Virus record (IMG/VR): IMGVR_UViG_3300011126_000071
Location: 1-54,549 of that record
Length of the DNA stretch: 54,549 nt
From: a virus
Strand: one strand, 5' to 3'
Numbering within the stretch: position 1 is the stretch's first letter; each line of letters opens with the position of its first letter. Position numbers and translations under genes: made by a program. A model generated the notes under the pieces. That model saw only the letters and a program-made list of their open reading frames with translations. It ran no database searches and was not told the DNA's origin. This document shows positions 47,622 to 54,549 of this stretch, one piece after another.

Positions 47622-49487
47622 ATGGGTAATATTTCAAATTTTAATGTAAACAAGATTGATATGAGACTTAGTAATTTCGATTACTGGGACTTTTACCTAT
47701 CTGATGGTGATTTCTCTATCGCACCTAAAGATACTATAATATCTGGTGATTGTCTTGTTGCACATTATGATTTTAATAATAATAACATATACGCTAATGA
47801 CACTGCTTATAATTATGAATATACTGACCAATATGGTACATTATTACAACATGGGCAATCTCAATATACAAGTGAATATTCACCAGAATACGGTGATGTT
47901 TTAGGTCTTGTAAGAAATATATACAGCCTTACAACATGGAAAGATGCAACAAATACTGGTTATACTCTTGATACTATTGGTCTTACTGGAATAGATAATG
48001 GTTTACTATCATTTGATAAACAATCTGGTGATACTTCAAACCAAACACTTTTAAATACACTTACTGGAACCACATTATATATCCCTTCTGGAGAAACTAG
48101 ACTTTGTTTAACTGCCGTTAGTGGTATGACTGGAAAATATGAATACCCAGTTGAGATTGTTCCTAGTTTAAAGTTAGAGGGTGATTTCCTAAGGTTATGT
48201 GGTGGTTTCTACCAAGGTTATTATAAATTAGATGGAAATTCATATGAGGTACTACCAAATAGGGTCCCTAAGACATGGACTGCTGAGGTTTGGCTTAGAA
48301 GGCCATGTGGTGGAGGTTATACTAACGAATATTCACATGAATATGGTGTTACTTGCACAGGAGTCACAGGAACGATTTTAAATGATGTTTATACTGGTAA
48401 CACAGGTTTCTTCTTATACTTCGGTACGAGGGCTGAAAATAAGTTCTGGAATATATTTGAAGGTCTTAACACTGGAACAACTTCTGGTTGTACTTCTGGT
48501 CAGACAGAATGGTGTACAATACCAAAAGAAACTGATATCTCAGTAGTTGATGATAATGGAAATATAATTCCACTTTCTCCACCGCCAATAGACCTTATGG
48601 TTACAGATAATAAATTCCTTTTCTTTAGTAGGGCTAAAGCAACTGGTAATAGTGGTTGTAATAGATGTGGTGATGCACATGAAGATGGTGAAACAACTTG
48701 TAGTTGGACTGGTGGTACTCATGGAACTAAAACACTTAGAAGTATTAGAACTAAAGTTACTGATGATAGAAATCCATTCTTAGTTTATAGTAGGGCTTCT
48801 GACACGACAAGTAGTGGTAATTGTGGTAGATGTGGTGGTTCACACCCAGCTGGAGAAACGGTTTGTACATTCTCTGGATTTACAGCACCATTAGAAGAAT
48901 TAGATAGAGATGCTGACTTAATTGACAATGCGTTAGGTTTTAGAATCACACCAGAAGGTGCAATTGGATATAGAAAATTAGTGGTTACCGCTACTTGTGT
49001 AAATAATGTAACAGTAACTGGTTGTTCTGTTGAAGAATCTTATTCTGCTGATGGGGTTATAGATTGTGGTGATTGGAAGATGATATCAATTAGATTTGTG
49101 GCCAATGAAACACTTGATGAATGCGAATTAAAATGGAGACCAGCAAGAAAGGGTAAATTGATGTTCTATGTTAATCGTAGACTTATTCATGTTGTTGATG
49201 AATTCGATGAGTTTATCGCTAGACGTTTAATGGAACACAGTGTTAAACAAGTAGCGGTACCGTATAATATAAGTCTTGGTGGTGGAACACAAGGATTAAT
49301 TGAGTCTATGACATTTGATGGTCAAGACCCAGAAGATATGGGTTCATGTCTACAAAACAACTTCGCTGGTACGTTTATCGGTGATATTTCTCAGTTTAGA
49401 TTTTACATATGTGGGATGAATTACTGTGATATTAAAAATAATTTTGAAAAAGAAAGACAAAGATATGGTTTATCCATAAACGACTAA
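47622..49487 (+). CDS. Probable tail adhesin with duplicated Cys/His motif, 621 aa
   Basis: A large beta-rich protein that follows the fibre gene with a 2-nt gap. The N-terminal part (SGDCLVAHYDFNNNNIYAND) and later WTAEVWLRRPCG, then WKMISIRFVANETLDECELK, look like concanavalin/LamG-type jelly-roll strands that may bind sugars. Unusually it carries two copies, 55 codons apart, of C-x2-C-x3-H-x6-C: CNRCGDAHEDGETTC and CGRCGGSHPAGETVC, each after a strand ending in (F/Y)SRA. Four such ligands could bind zinc. Other cysteines are spread across the protein. It is likely a surface adhesin; the function of the Cys/His repeats is unknown. Confidence 0.78.
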   Translation: MGNISNFNVNKIDMRLSNFDYWDFYLSDGDFSIAPKDTIISGDCLVAHYDFNNNNIYANDTAYNYEYTDQYGTLLQHGQSQYTSEYSPEYGDVLGLVRNIYSLTTWKDATNTGYTLDTIGLTGIDNGLLSFDKQSGDTSNQTLLNTLTGTTLYIPSGETRLCLTAVSGMTGKYEYPVEIVPSLKLEGDFLRLCGGFYQGYYKLDGNSYEVLPNRVPKTWTAEVWLRRPCGGGYTNEYSHEYGVTCTGVTGTILNDVYTGNTGFFLYFGTRAENKFWNIFEGLNTGTTSGCTSGQTEWCTIPKETDISVVDDNGNIIPLSPPPIDLMVTDNKFLFFSRAKATGNSGCNRCGDAHEDGETTCSWTGGTHGTKTLRSIRTKVTDDRNPFLVYSRASDTTSSGNCGRCGGSHPAGETVCTFSGFTAPLEELDRDADLIDNALGFRITPEGAIGYRKLVVTATCVNNVTVTGCSVEESYSADGVIDCGDWKMISIRFVANETLDECELKWRPARKGKLMFYVNRRLIHVVDEFDEFIARRLMEHSVKQVAVPYNISLGGGTQGLIESMTFDGQDPEDMGSCLQNNFAGTFIGDISQFRFYICGMNYCDIKNNFEKERQRYGLSIND

Positions 49488-49495
49488 TATTTATA
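49488..49495 (+). promoter_or_regulatory. Predicted phage late promoter (TATTTATA) for downstream fibre genes
   Basis: The box begins just after the stop of the preceding gene and lies 17 nt before the ATG at 49513, followed by ATAAAACAAC. Confidence 0.73.
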
Positions 49496-49512
49496 ATAAA
49501 ACAACTTTAATT

Positions 49513-50064
49513 ATGGCAACAACAGCAACGACTCCTAGTGAATTAATTCTAGCGATAAATTCAACAATTAGGACTAAGGTAACACCTAACAGTATTACCC
49601 CACAAACACATTCTGATTTACTTGATAGTGTCGTAATGGTATTAAGTGCTGACACATACACAACTAGCGGTATTTATGATGCTAATTCATCAATCATAAA
49701 CTTTACAACATCTAATACTGGTGTGACTTATAGTGTTAGTGGAATCACAGATACTGTAATAACTGGTGGTACTTATGATGCTAGTGCATCAACAATTACA
49801 TTTGATAATAATCAAGGTGATAATTTTGGTGTTACTGGTATAACTGTACCGACAACTTATAGTGTTGTGACAACATTAAGTGCTTCAACACCAACACAAG
49901 TAACACATAACTTAAATACCGCTAATATTATGGTCCAAACTTGGGATTCAAATAATGACTTAGTTGATATGTATGTTGGTAAATTTAGTGGTGACACTAA
50001 CAATGTGATAATTGTAGAGTCAACAGTTAGTGACACATTTAGAATAAATATATTAGGATTATAA
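49513..50064 (+). CDS. Tail fibre-associated protein, 183 aa
   Basis: The N-terminus is helical (PSELILAINSTIRTKVTPNS), followed by beta repeats of the form T-G-G-T-Y-D-x-S-x-x-T-I-T-F-x-N-x-x-G-x-x-x-x-V-T-G (about residues 70-115). The same repeat occurs in the gene at 51758. The C-terminal part, TQVTHNLNTANIMVQTWDSN, resembles a small beta domain of fibre tips. It probably belongs to a multi-subunit tail fibre or baseplate receptor-binding complex. The role is inferred from repeats and late promoter. Confidence 0.72.
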   Translation: MATTATTPSELILAINSTIRTKVTPNSITPQTHSDLLDSVVMVLSADTYTTSGIYDANSSIINFTTSNTGVTYSVSGITDTVITGGTYDASASTITFDNNQGDNFGVTGITVPTTYSVVTTLSASTPTQVTHNLNTANIMVQTWDSNNDLVDMYVGKFSGDTNNVIIVESTVSDTFRINILGL

Positions 50065-50076
50065 AAATAAGAAACA

Positions 50077-51084
50077 ATGCCAAATAATAAATTAATACTT
50101 AGGGCACTTAATAGTAGTTTCCCAACACCATTCCAAGACATTACACTTGGTAGTGTGTTGAGTCATGCTGATGTGGACAATAACTTCATTTATTTAAAGG
50201 GTGAATTAATTTATACTGGTCAAACTTCTGGAACAACACTTACATTAAATAAAATTAATGGTAATAATGTATCTGTTGATTTAAGTGGGTTGGTTGTTAC
50301 TGGTGGTACTGAAACATACACAAACGCTACACCAATGCCAGTTGCTGTTGGTGGTTGGAGTGCTGGTTCTACATTTAGTAGTCTAACACAAACTCAAATG
50401 TGGGATGGTTTATTATATCCATATCAATACCCAGCAATTACATCATTTAGTAGAAGTGGTTTAAGTGGTGAATATGAAATTGGTGATTCTGTAACTATTG
50501 GCTCTCAGACATTTAGTTGGGTAACATCAAACTCATCTAATGTTGATGATGGGATTGCTGGAAGTATTAGGATTGACGATTTAAATGCAGCATCAACAAT
50601 TGCAGATTCATTAAGTAATACTGGTTCATATGGTGCTACAATAACTAATGCTATATCTTACAATACAATAGGTAGTAGAAGTCTTTATAGGGTTTACGCT
50701 AAGAATACTCAAGGTGGTTCTATTAATTCTACAATATCTAGAACATGGAAAGTTAGATGGTATTATGGAAAAAACGCAAGTGCAAGTATAACAGATGCTC
50801 AAATGACTGGTTTAACTAGTGATTTAGTTACTAGTGTTGTTAATGGTTATGTTAATATACCAGCAACAGTTGGTGGTGAGTACGGGTATTTATGTATACC
50901 TAACACACTTACACAATTAACTGATATTAGAGATTCAGTTGCTGGTTGTTTTGGAACTAATATACCATATACAACTTTAGCAGATAAGACAATAACTAAC
51001 CAATTTGGTGTTAGTGTAACGTATAAGGTTTATAGATTTGTAAACCCAACGGCTGGTAGTGTTAATGCTTGGTTGTGTAATTAA
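50077..51084 (+). CDS. Tail fibre or receptor-binding protein, 335 aa
   Basis: A Ser/Thr/Gly/Asn-rich beta protein. The N-terminal 90 residues contain a typical phage fibre attachment pattern (ITLGSVLSHADVDNNFIYLK, GTTLTLNKINGNNVSVDL). The main domain (about 95-335) has immunoglobulin-like strands (PAITSFSRSGLSGEYEIGDS, RTWKVRWYYGKNASASITDA) and may contact a receptor. It has a 12-nt gap to the preceding gene and no separate late box, so it is probably in the same transcript. No named family. Confidence 0.74.
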   Translation: MPNNKLILRALNSSFPTPFQDITLGSVLSHADVDNNFIYLKGELIYTGQTSGTTLTLNKINGNNVSVDLSGLVVTGGTETYTNATPMPVAVGGWSAGSTFSSLTQTQMWDGLLYPYQYPAITSFSRSGLSGEYEIGDSVTIGSQTFSWVTSNSSNVDDGIAGSIRIDDLNAASTIADSLSNTGSYGATITNAISYNTIGSRSLYRVYAKNTQGGSINSTISRTWKVRWYYGKNASASITDAQMTGLTSDLVTSVVNGYVNIPATVGGEYGYLCIPNTLTQLTDIRDSVAGCFGTNIPYTTLADKTITNQFGVSVTYKVYRFVNPTAGSVNAWLCN

Positions 51085-51113
51085 AGATAAGTAAAAGAAA
51101 AAGAAAGAATAAT

Positions 51114-51722
51114 ATGGCAGATTTTGGTCCTTTAGGTGGTGTTAAGATTGGTGGATTTATATCACCATTCGATACTACTGACAGCTATGCGGTAATTGAC
51201 CCACTATACGGTATTGACGGATTAAGAAACGTTGATTTAATAACTGATTTGGATAGTATTCCAGACCAAAGAAGACGTGCGGGTATGATTGTTGGTGTTA
51301 GTGCGGTTACTGGTACAGATTATTATTCGTTATTACCAGCTGGTACAGGGTGGACACATACGATTGCTGATTGGACCCCTTTCGCTGGTTCATCTGGTAG
51401 TACAACATTTAGTGGATTAACCGATACAGTCGTAACGTCACCATCAAATGGAGATTATTTAATTTATTCTGGTGGAAATGTAATTAATATAAGCGAGAAA
51501 GATATTTATTTTACAGCGACCACTAGTGGACAAACAATATTCAATGGTGTATTAACAACAACACCAGTAAATATTGACAAAACACGTATGTTTGTCAATG
51601 GTGTGAAGCAAAGATATGGTGCTAGTCATGATTATATAATCACTGGTGGGACAGACGTAGTTTGGGTGAGTAATAAACATGTAATTGATACGATAGACGA
51701 ATTAGAAATAATTTATATATAA
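51114..51722 (+). CDS. Tail fibre-associated protein, 202 aa
   Basis: A beta-rich protein with an N-terminal segment (GGVKIGGFISPFDTTDSYAV, then YGIDGLRNVDLITDLDSIPD, QRRRAGMIVGV) found in proteins that join fibres to baseplates. The middle contains GLTDTVVTSPSNGDYLIYSG, a motif often seen in phage fibres, and the C-terminal part TRMFVNGVKQRYGASHDYII resembles a fibre-tip domain. Receptor contact is possible but not shown. The leader is A-rich. Confidence 0.74.
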   Translation: MADFGPLGGVKIGGFISPFDTTDSYAVIDPLYGIDGLRNVDLITDLDSIPDQRRRAGMIVGVSAVTGTDYYSLLPAGTGWTHTIADWTPFAGSSGSTTFSGLTDTVVTSPSNGDYLIYSGGNVINISEKDIYFTATTSGQTIFNGVLTTTPVNIDKTRMFVNGVKQRYGASHDYIITGGTDVVWVSNKHVIDTIDELEIIYI

Positions 51723-51757
51723 CAAATAAAATAACAAAAAAAAACAATTAAAACACA

Positions 51758-52795
51758 ATGAGTAATTTAATTAGAACTAAACAAATAGCGGCTGGGACAA
51801 ATGGACAGGTGCTAACAACAACTGGTGGTGTAACAACATGGGCTAACAATGTAGACCTATATATCACTGGAACAACATTCAACACTGGTAATTATCAATT
51901 ACTTGTTGAAAGAAATGATGGAACAACATTCACTGAGGATTTATCAATCCTTTCTAGTGATATGGTTGTTACAGGAGGTACATATAACATCAACACAGGT
52001 GTTGTAACTTTCACAAATAATAGCGGTGGTACATTCAATGTAACTGGATTCTCAAGTGGAATGACTGATACATACGTTACTGGTGGTACTGTTGCGTACA
52101 TAGATGAAGATGGTACAGCAACGTATACAAAGAATGATGCATCAACATTCCAAGTAACTGGATTTAAAGATACTAACATTACTGGTGGTACATATAGTAA
52201 TGCTACTGGTGATGTAACACTTACAAAGAATGATGGTACTACAGTTGTAGTTGATTTAAGTGCAATGGACTTAAACGATACTTACACAACTGGTACAACA
52301 CTTGTAGGTTCAACACTTTATTTTGATACAACAGATGCACTTTCTGCGTATACTGCTGACTTATCACCATTATTAGATGATACTAACTTCTACGCTACTG
52401 GTGCAACATTGGTTGGTACTACAGCATACTTCGATAGAAATGACACACTTAGTGCATTTACTTTAGATTTATCTGCAATCGACCAAGCAGTTCCAAGTAT
52501 TAGTAATAAGGAAGAAGCGGTTACTGGGACAACTTCTGGTGATGAGGCTAGAACATTCATAACAATGGCAGCAACACCAGCCGCAGATGGTTATGTAGGT
52601 GTATCTGTAAATGGTATTTTATATATCGTTGGTGATGGAGTTAAGACTAAAGATGCTTATTTCTCTGCCGATGGTGGTACAACAGCTAAGGCTATGACAG
52701 CAATCGCATCTGGTGATGAATTGATTTGGAATGGAGTTATTGCTGGTTTTAATTTAGAAACGACTGATAACATTGCTTTATATTACGATTTGTAA
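51758..52795 (+). CDS. Tail fibre protein with repeated beta modules, 345 aa
   Basis: The N-terminus (SNLIRTKQIAAGTNGQVLTT, TGGVTTWAN) is the G-x-V-L-T-T-x-G-x-x-T-W module shared with the genes at 44616 and 52860. Residues 65-180 are four imperfect copies of a T-G-G-T-Y-x-x-x-x-G-x-V-T-x-T-x-N-D/S-G-x-T-x-x-V-x-x-F repeat. Residues 180-240 have two YFDxxDxLSAYTxDLS copies. The C-terminal part (VSVNGILYIVGDGVKTKDAY, then GDELIWNGVIAGFNLETTDN) matches a fibre-tip domain common in phages. The function is attachment; host receptor unknown. Confidence 0.77.
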   Translation: MSNLIRTKQIAAGTNGQVLTTTGGVTTWANNVDLYITGTTFNTGNYQLLVERNDGTTFTEDLSILSSDMVVTGGTYNINTGVVTFTNNSGGTFNVTGFSSGMTDTYVTGGTVAYIDEDGTATYTKNDASTFQVTGFKDTNITGGTYSNATGDVTLTKNDGTTVVVDLSAMDLNDTYTTGTTLVGSTLYFDTTDALSAYTADLSPLLDDTNFYATGATLVGTTAYFDRNDTLSAFTLDLSAIDQAVPSISNKEEAVTGTTSGDEARTFITMAATPAADGYVGVSVNGILYIVGDGVKTKDAYFSADGGTTAKAMTAIASGDELIWNGVIAGFNLETTDNIALYYDL

Positions 52796-52812
52796 TATAA
52801 TATAAACTGATT

Positions 52813-52848
52813 AAGTTGGGACTTGATTGTTCCACTTAATCCAACTTT
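52813..52848 (+). terminator. Possible weak terminator or hairpin between fibre genes
   Basis: Stem AAGTTGG/CCAACTT (52813-52819 with 52841-52847) with a 21-nt loop, followed by only a short T stretch. It may be an attenuating hairpin rather than a full terminator. Confidence 0.45.
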
Positions 52849-52859
52849 AAATAAAAAAC

Positions 52860-53525
52860 ATGAGTAACTTAATTAATGTAAAACAATTAGATAGTGGTGG
52901 TAATGGTCAAATCATTAGTACAAGTGGTAGTGTGGTAACATGGACTGATGCTATCAATGTAACTGGATTCACCTATACCGATACTAATAATACATTAACT
53001 ATTAATGATAGTGTAGGTTCAGTTTATACTGCATACATTAATCAAATGAGTGGTCTTACAATTAATTCAGTTTCAAGTGCTGATGCACTTAAAGTAATTA
53101 CAACTGGGGATTCAAACACACTTACAGTTTATTCTGATGGTACCGTAGGAGTTAAAACAACGGGCTCTACGGCCTTCGACCTTGAAGTTAATGGTACATT
53201 TGGTGCATTATCTAAATCGTTCGTTATACCTCACCAAACAAAGGAAGGTAAGAAATTAGTACATGGTGCAATTGAGGGACCAGAATTTGGTGTTTATTAT
53301 AGAGGTAAGGTTGATGGTGATGTAATAGATTTACCAGACTATTGGGAATGGCTTGTTGATGAAGAAACTATCTCGGTTCAATTAACTGCTGTTGGTGGTA
53401 AGCAAGATTTATTTGTTAAGGAGATTAAAGATAATAAGGTTTATATTAGTAATGGTTCATGTTATTTCACTGTTTATGGTGAAAGAAAAGATATTGATAA
53501 GATTAACTTAATCATAGAAGAATAA
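52860..53525 (+). CDS. Tail fibre protein with a KSFxIPHxTK-type domain, 221 aa
   Basis: It begins with the same module as the gene at 51758 (SNLINVKQLDSGGNGQIIST, VVTWTD). The C-terminal 105 residues form the domain SKSFVIPHQTKEGKKLVHGA-IEGPEFGVYYRG with IDLPDYWEWLVDEETISVQL and FVKEIKDNKVYISNGSCYFT. This domain is widespread in T4-like phage fibres and related structural proteins, where it starts KSF-x-I-P-H-P-T-K. Its function is not known. The start follows a hairpin and an A-rich leader. Confidence 0.8.
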   Translation: MSNLINVKQLDSGGNGQIISTSGSVVTWTDAINVTGFTYTDTNNTLTINDSVGSVYTAYINQMSGLTINSVSSADALKVITTGDSNTLTVYSDGTVGVKTTGSTAFDLEVNGTFGALSKSFVIPHQTKEGKKLVHGAIEGPEFGVYYRGKVDGDVIDLPDYWEWLVDEETISVQLTAVGGKQDLFVKEIKDNKVYISNGSCYFTVYGERKDIDKINLIIEE

Positions 53526-54241
53526 TGAGTACGGCATTTGGTCACATACCAATTGTGAATGATGGACTTGTGTTCTTTGTTGATACATATAATAATAAGT
53601 CATATGTAAGTGGTGATACTACGACTAATGATTTGGTTAATGACCTTCAATGTTCATTATCTAATGGTGTCGGTTTTAATGATAAGTCATGGACATTTGA
53701 TGGTGTTGATGATTATATAGATACAGATTCTTTACTTCCTGTAATACAGAACGATACACAAGGGACAATAGAGGCTTGGGTTAAAATGAATGATGCATCT
53801 GCATCAAATATAACTACAATATTTGGAATTGGGGATGCTAATGTTGATACTTATATCAATTATAGAGTACAAAGTAATGGGACATTAGTGGGTGTATGTC
53901 GTTTTCAAAGTACAGTACAATGGAGTTTAGTTAGTAATAGTTCTTCATTTAATGATAACGAATGGGTACATGTTGTCATAACCCAAAATGCGATAACACC
54001 CAAAATGTATATAAATGGAGAACTAGTTTCATCCCCAAGTGTTACTTTAGATACAACAAGGTGGATTGGTGATTTTCCTCTACTTGACACTATAAGAATC
54101 GGTTGTACAAGGGCAAATATTGGTGGTCCTAACGTTTGGTTTTGGGATGGTGATATATCAAATGTTAAATATTACAATAGACCATTATCAGCAGAAGAAA
54201 TAAAACAGAATTATAACGCATTAAAATGGAGATTTAAATAG
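53525..54241 (+). CDS. LamG-like (concanavalin fold) tail adhesin, 238 aa
   Basis: A LamG/Laminin_G_3 jelly-roll protein. The usual strands are WTFDGVDDYIDTDSLLPVIQ, then GTIEAWVKMNDASASNITTI, FNDNEWVHVVITQ, KMYINGELV and WDGDISNVKYYNRPLSAEEI, with the typical NYNALK end. The N-terminus (PIVNDGLVFFVDTYNNKSYV) is shared with the following gene, so the two are tandem duplicates. Such domains bind glycans on host surfaces. The start overlaps the preceding stop by one base. Confidence 0.84.
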   Translation: MSTAFGHIPIVNDGLVFFVDTYNNKSYVSGDTTTNDLVNDLQCSLSNGVGFNDKSWTFDGVDDYIDTDSLLPVIQNDTQGTIEAWVKMNDASASNITTIFGIGDANVDTYINYRVQSNGTLVGVCRFQSTVQWSLVSNSSSFNDNEWVHVVITQNAITPKMYINGELVSSPSVTLDTTRWIGDFPLLDTIRIGCTRANIGGPNVWFWDGDISNVKYYNRPLSAEEIKQNYNALKWRFK

Positions 54242-54242
54242 T

Positions 54243-54473
54243 ATGGGGTTTAATACAAAAATACCGATTGTAAATGATGGACTTGCGTTCTCTATTGATG
54301 CGTATAATAGGAAATCTTATGTAAGTGGTGACACATTAACTTATGACCTATCATATAATGATGTGAGTTATGGAACTTTAATTAATGGTGTCGGGTTTAA
54401 TAATAACACATGGACATTTGATGGAGTTAATGATTATATAGATTTTGGAACTAACGGTATATTAGATGGATAA
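54243..54473 (+). CDS. Second LamG-like gene, interrupted by an in-frame stop (76 aa before the stop)
   Basis: A tandem paralogue of the preceding gene: PIVNDGLAFSIDAYNRKSYV and NTWTFDGVNDYIDFG match its N-terminus. Translation stops at TAA (54471-54473), but the same frame continues to the window end as a good LamG strand (LNWSIDVWFNPNTNPDGTIF). The stop therefore truncates the domain. It could be a nonsense mutation, a sequencing error or a readthrough case. The remainder lies beyond the window, so the state of the whole gene cannot be judged. Confidence 0.7.
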   Translation: MGFNTKIPIVNDGLAFSIDAYNRKSYVSGDTLTYDLSYNDVSYGTLINGVGFNNNTWTFDGVNDYIDFGTNGILDG

Positions 54474-54549
54474 CTTAATTGGTCAATTGATGTATGGTTT
54501 AATCCCAATACTAATCCCGATGGTACAATATTTGTCGCAAGAGATTTAA

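Noticed and set aside
1-54549. Stop-codon reassignment as in some gut phages
   Set aside because: TAA ends nearly all genes here and TAG and TGA ends also occur in coherent contexts; only the LamG copy shows an in-frame stop, so recoding is not supported.
1-54549. tRNA, rRNA or integrase/attachment sites
   Set aside because: No cloverleaf, rRNA segment, recombinase or repeat-flanked attachment site was recognised by reading both strands.

Overview
The window is about 54.5 kb of AT-rich DNA from a large T4-like contractile-tailed phage (myovirus). It carries a T4-type head module (large terminase, portal, prohead protease, acidic scaffold, major capsid protein), a gp55-type late sigma factor, a gp5-like baseplate OB-fold protein, a phoH gene, a dUTPase and the tail end of a thymidylate synthase. 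The host is probably a member of the Bacteroidota, such as a Flavobacterium relative. Starts lack Shine-Dalgarno sequences and sit behind A/T-rich leaders, and two promoters match the Bacteroidota housekeeping form (TTTG, 20-nt spacer, TATATTTG). No tRNA, rRNA, CRISPR or insertion sequence was seen.

Layout. (1) 1-15.8 kb, plus strand: thyA end, small genes, a set of acidic probable virion proteins, then terminase, portal, a small group that includes a membrane-anchored coiled-coil protein overlapping a PAS-domain gene, protease, scaffold and capsid. (2) 15.8-16.8 kb, minus strand: three small probable early genes, two behind host-type promoters. (3) 16.8-22.8 kb, minus: virion and baseplate genes in late operons, one ending in an unannotated 21-residue peptide with nine cysteines. 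(4) 22.8-41.7 kb, minus: the late sigma factor followed by a long run of sugar genes. These are at least eight glycosyltransferases (GT2, GT-B, GT10, GT11 and two GDP-fucose-type enzymes), GDP-mannose 4,6-dehydratase, a shortened sugar aminotransferase, an acyltransferase, a methyltransferase, a cupin and an SGNH hydrolase. PhoH, dUTPase, a degenerate HAD protein and an HD-like protein with an altered metal site are interspersed. (5) 41.8-44.6 kb, minus: five probable structural genes. (6) 44.6-54.5 kb, plus: tail-fibre and adhesin genes, including a fibre split by a frameshift before its S74 chaperone domain, and two tandem LamG genes, the second interrupted by a stop.

Regulation. The octamer TATTTATA, read in the direction of the gene, occurs 12-17 nt upstream of nine ATG starts of virion or probable virion genes on both strands. 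It is the likely late promoter, read by the gp55-like factor encoded here. It is the reverse complement of the T4 late box TATAAATA. Intrinsic terminators close the main units.

The sugar genes together look like a phage-encoded system that makes a GDP-6-deoxyhexose, modifies it and attaches it to virion or host surface glycans. The most novel small items are the Cys-rich microprotein, the PAS gene, and two frameshift sites (an A10 run near 1.65 kb and the fibre gene near 46.5 kb).
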